The position numbers were made by a program, and so were the translations under genes. 64,000 bases of DNA from Streptomyces spiralis (GTDB lineage Bacteria; Actinomycetota; Actinomycetes; Streptomycetales; Streptomycetaceae): contig NZ_BNBC01000005.1 in assembly GCF_014654675.1 (NCBI RefSeq), positions 62,001 to 126,000 on the forward strand, written 5' to 3'. Below are positions 61,766 to 64,000 of the stretch, one piece after another. The notes under the pieces are model-generated. The model was given only the letters and a program-made list of their open reading frames with translations, had not been told where the DNA came from and made no database searches. Positions within the stretch are counted from its first letter, which is position 1; the number at the start of each line of letters is the position of its first letter.

Positions 61766-63973
61766 ATGCGAGACGGCATGCATGATTCCACGCCGGGCTC
61801 CCGGCCCGAAGGGGACGCCACGGACGAACCGGGGAGCGGCCCGGTGGGCAATCTGCCCGTGGAGCTCGACGTGTTCGTGGGCCGCTCGGCCGAACTCGGC
61901 GCGCTGATGCGGGCGCTCGACGCCGCCCGGCTGGTGACCGTGACGGGCGTGGGCGGGGTGGGCAAGTCGCGGCTCGCGGCGCGGGCGGCGGCCCGGTCGG
62001 CGCCCGCGGACGGGGTGTGGCGGGTGGAGCTGGCGGCGCTGAGGGATCCGCGGTTCGTCGAGCACGCCGTCGTGGAGGCGCTGGGCCTCACCGACCACAC
62101 GACACGGCCGCCCCGCGAGATCCTGCTCGGTCATCTCGCCCGGCGCCGGCTGCTTCTGGTCCTCGACGGCTTCGAGCACCTGGCGGACGCGTGCGCCGAG
62201 CTGGTGGCCGAGCTGCTGCGGCGGGCACCGGACCTGACGGTGCTCGCCGCGGGACGCAGGCCGCTGGGCGTGGCCGGTGAGCGGCTGTTCCCGCTGGCGC
62301 CGCTGGCCGAGGAGGACGCGGCCCGGCTGCTCGCCGCGCGGGCCGCGCAGCAGGGCGTGACGATCGCCGCCGGGGATCCGGCCGTGCGGGAGGTGTGCCG
62401 GCGCCTGGACGGGATCCCGCTGGCCGTCGAGCTGGCCGCGGGGCGGCTGCGGGCGCTGTCGCCCGCACGGCTCCTGGAACGTCTGGAGGACCGGTTCCGG
62501 CTGCTGACCGGCGGCGGCCGGGACGCCCTGCCCCGGCACCGGACCCTGCGCACGACGATCGGCTGGAGCCACGAGCTCTGCGCGCCCGGGGAGCGGCTGC
62601 TGTGGGCGCGGCTGTCGGTGTTCGCCGGACCGTTCGACCTGGAGGCCGCCGAGTACGTGTGCAGCGGCGGCGGGCTGCCCGCCGAGGACGTCCTGGACCT
62701 GCTGACCGAACTGCTCGCGCAGTCGGTGCTGAGCCGCGAGGAGACACCGGCCGGCGTGCGCTACCGGATGCTCGACACGGTCCGCGCCTACGGTGCCGAC
62801 TGGCTGGCGGCGGCCGGGGACACGGACCGGCTGCGCCGGCGGCACCGCGACTGGTACGTCGGCCTGGCCACCTGGTGCGAGTTGGAGTGGTTCTCGCCCC
62901 GGCAGTCCGAGGTGGCCGCCCGGATCGAGGCGGAGCTGCCGAATCTGCGCGAGGCCCTGGAGTACTGCATGACCGGCCCGGACGAGGCGCATCTGGGCCA
63001 ATACCTGGCGGGCAGCCTGTGGTTCTGCTGGGCGGGGTGCGGGCGGCTGGCGGAGGGGCGGCACTGGCTGGCACGCGCCGTCGAGCTGGACGGCTCCCAC
63101 GAGCAGTCCCGGCTCAAGGCGCTGTGGGTGCTCGCCTATGTGGCGATCCTGCAGGGCGACACGGTGCCGGCGCTGGCCGCGCTGGAGGAGTGCCGCCGGA
63201 CGGCGGAGCGTTCCGGGAGCGCGCGGGCGCTGGCGTACACGGAGCACCGCACCGGCTGTCTGGCGCTGGTCTCGGACGACATGGAGCGCGCGGAGACGCT
63301 GCTGCGCTCGGCGCTGGAGCGCTACCGGGAGCTCGGCGAGCTCAACAGCGCCGTGCTGATGGCCCAGGTGGAGCTCGCGATGACCCGGGCGTTCCAGGGG
63401 GACCTGCCGGACGCGGTGCGGCTGTGCGAGGACGTGCGCCGGGTCTGCGAGGACCACGGGGAACGCTGGACCCGCGCCTACGCGCTGTACGTCCTGGCGT
63501 TCGCGGCCTGGCGGGTGGGGCACCTGGCGGAGGCCCGGGAGCTGCTCGTGGACTGTCTGGGCAGCGCGCACGGCTTCCATGACCTGCTGGGGTCGGTGCT
63601 GGCGGTGGAGCTGCTGGCGCTGGTGACCGTGGCCGAGGGCGACGCGGCGGAGGCGGCGGTGCTCCAGGGCGCGGCTGGCGGGATGTGGCCGTCGGTGGGG
63701 CTGCGACTGTTCGGGTCGGTGTACTACAACGCACCGCACGAGCTGTGCGAGGCGACGGCCCGGGACCGGCTGGGCGACGAGCGGTACGAGGAGTGCGTGC
63801 GGCAGGGGGCCGCGCTGGGCCGGGAGGAGGCCGTCTCCCGGGCGCTGCGACGGACCGGTGCGCCGTCGCCGGCGGCGTTGCCGGCTCAGCGCGGGCCGGA
63901 GGCCCACGGGAGGGCGGACATGCGTCAGCCCGCCGCCTCGCCCACCCGGAAGGGCGGGGAGACGGCGGGCTGA
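61766..63973 (+). CDS. STAND-type ATPase with TPR-like repeats, without DNA-binding domain
   Basis: 735 residues from ATG 61766; ATG 61778 is an alternative. Disordered start, then an NTPase domain with Walker A VTGVGGVGKSRLAARAAARS, Walker B RRLLLVLDGFEHLADACAEL and AAGRRPLGVAGERLFPLAPL, RLDGIPLAVELAAGRLRALS (GxP motif). The rest is helical, TPR-like (ARAVELDGSHEQSRLKALWV; LEECRRTAERSGSARALAY). Similar ATPase domains lie in AfsR and LuxR-LAL regulators, but neither an OmpR/BTAD N-terminus nor a C-terminal LuxR HTH is present. It may act as a signalling switch with a partner protein. Confidence 0.85.
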   Translation: MRDGMHDSTPGSRPEGDATDEPGSGPVGNLPVELDVFVGRSAELGALMRALDAARLVTVTGVGGVGKSRLAARAAARSAPADGVWRVELAALRDPRFVEHAVVEALGLTDHTTRPPREILLGHLARRRLLLVLDGFEHLADACAELVAELLRRAPDLTVLAAGRRPLGVAGERLFPLAPLAEEDAARLLAARAAQQGVTIAAGDPAVREVCRRLDGIPLAVELAAGRLRALSPARLLERLEDRFRLLTGGGRDALPRHRTLRTTIGWSHELCAPGERLLWARLSVFAGPFDLEAAEYVCSGGGLPAEDVLDLLTELLAQSVLSREETPAGVRYRMLDTVRAYGADWLAAAGDTDRLRRRHRDWYVGLATWCELEWFSPRQSEVAARIEAELPNLREALEYCMTGPDEAHLGQYLAGSLWFCWAGCGRLAEGRHWLARAVELDGSHEQSRLKALWVLAYVAILQGDTVPALAALEECRRTAERSGSARALAYTEHRTGCLALVSDDMERAETLLRSALERYRELGELNSAVLMAQVELAMTRAFQGDLPDAVRLCEDVRRVCEDHGERWTRAYALYVLAFAAWRVGHLAEARELLVDCLGSAHGFHDLLGSVLAVELLALVTVAEGDAAEAAVLQGAAGGMWPSVGLRLFGSVYYNAPHELCEATARDRLGDERYEECVRQGAALGREEAVSRALRRTGAPSPAALPAQRGPEAHGRADMRQPAASPTRKGGETAG

Positions 63974-64000
63974 GCCGAGCCGCTGGGTGCTACGTCCGGC

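Overview
The window is high-GC chromosomal DNA from a Streptomyces species. This is shown by the strong third-position GC bias, GTG/TTG starts, a bldD gene with its S. coelicolor-type neighbourhood (pyrR, nusB, efp), an actinobacterial integration host factor (mihF), and an actinobacterial PriA that lacks helicase motifs. The layout is core chromosome. I saw no phage, insertion sequence, CRISPR array, rRNA or tRNA. Everything was read by eye; no search was run.

Region by region: 1-4265 holds a 5'-truncated AAA+ ATPase with one TTA codon, facing two overlapping CNNM/CBS membrane proteins. 4266-9700 holds a PH-like membrane protein, hisG, hisE and a riboflavin operon (ribE-ribM-ribBA-ribH) behind an FMN riboswitch. 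9883-17550 is more variable: an NAD(P)-binding protein, a tandem-repeat patch, a divergent ROK regulator/MFS pair with a palindromic operator candidate, a thioesterase, a uracil-type permease, a DUF5995 protein and an F420-dependent oxidoreductase. 17591-22560 looks like a basic amino-acid catabolic module: an amino-acid 2-monooxygenase, an omega-amidase, an Lrp/AsnC regulator and an APC permease. The two upstream regions share helically spaced TTGCG motifs.

22678-30300 holds GuaB1, an orphan barstar, a SorC-type regulator, rpe, rsmB, fmt and a small HTH protein. 30500-37066 holds priA, metK, coaBC, rpoZ, gmk and mihF. 37352-47384 is the pyrimidine cluster pyrR-pyrB-pyrC-(membrane protein)-carA-carB-pyrD-pyrF, with a PyrR-binding hairpin candidate over the pyrR ribosome-binding site. 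bldD (47671-48174) is divergent from it and has a promoter overlapped by a BldD-box-like palindrome. 48381-61580 is a long leftward run: a DUF948 protein, a DUF6167 protein, alaS, ruvX, mltG, aroE, aroC, aroK, aroB, an ATPase, an M24-family protein, efp and nusB. A large STAND-type ATPase/TPR protein closes the window.

No wholly new machine is evident. The best leads are the amino-acid monooxygenase/amidase module with its phased motif array, an M24 'aminopeptidase' with changed metal ligands, several tandem repeats and perfect long inverted repeats in intergenic DNA, and a possible leaderless ATPase gene.
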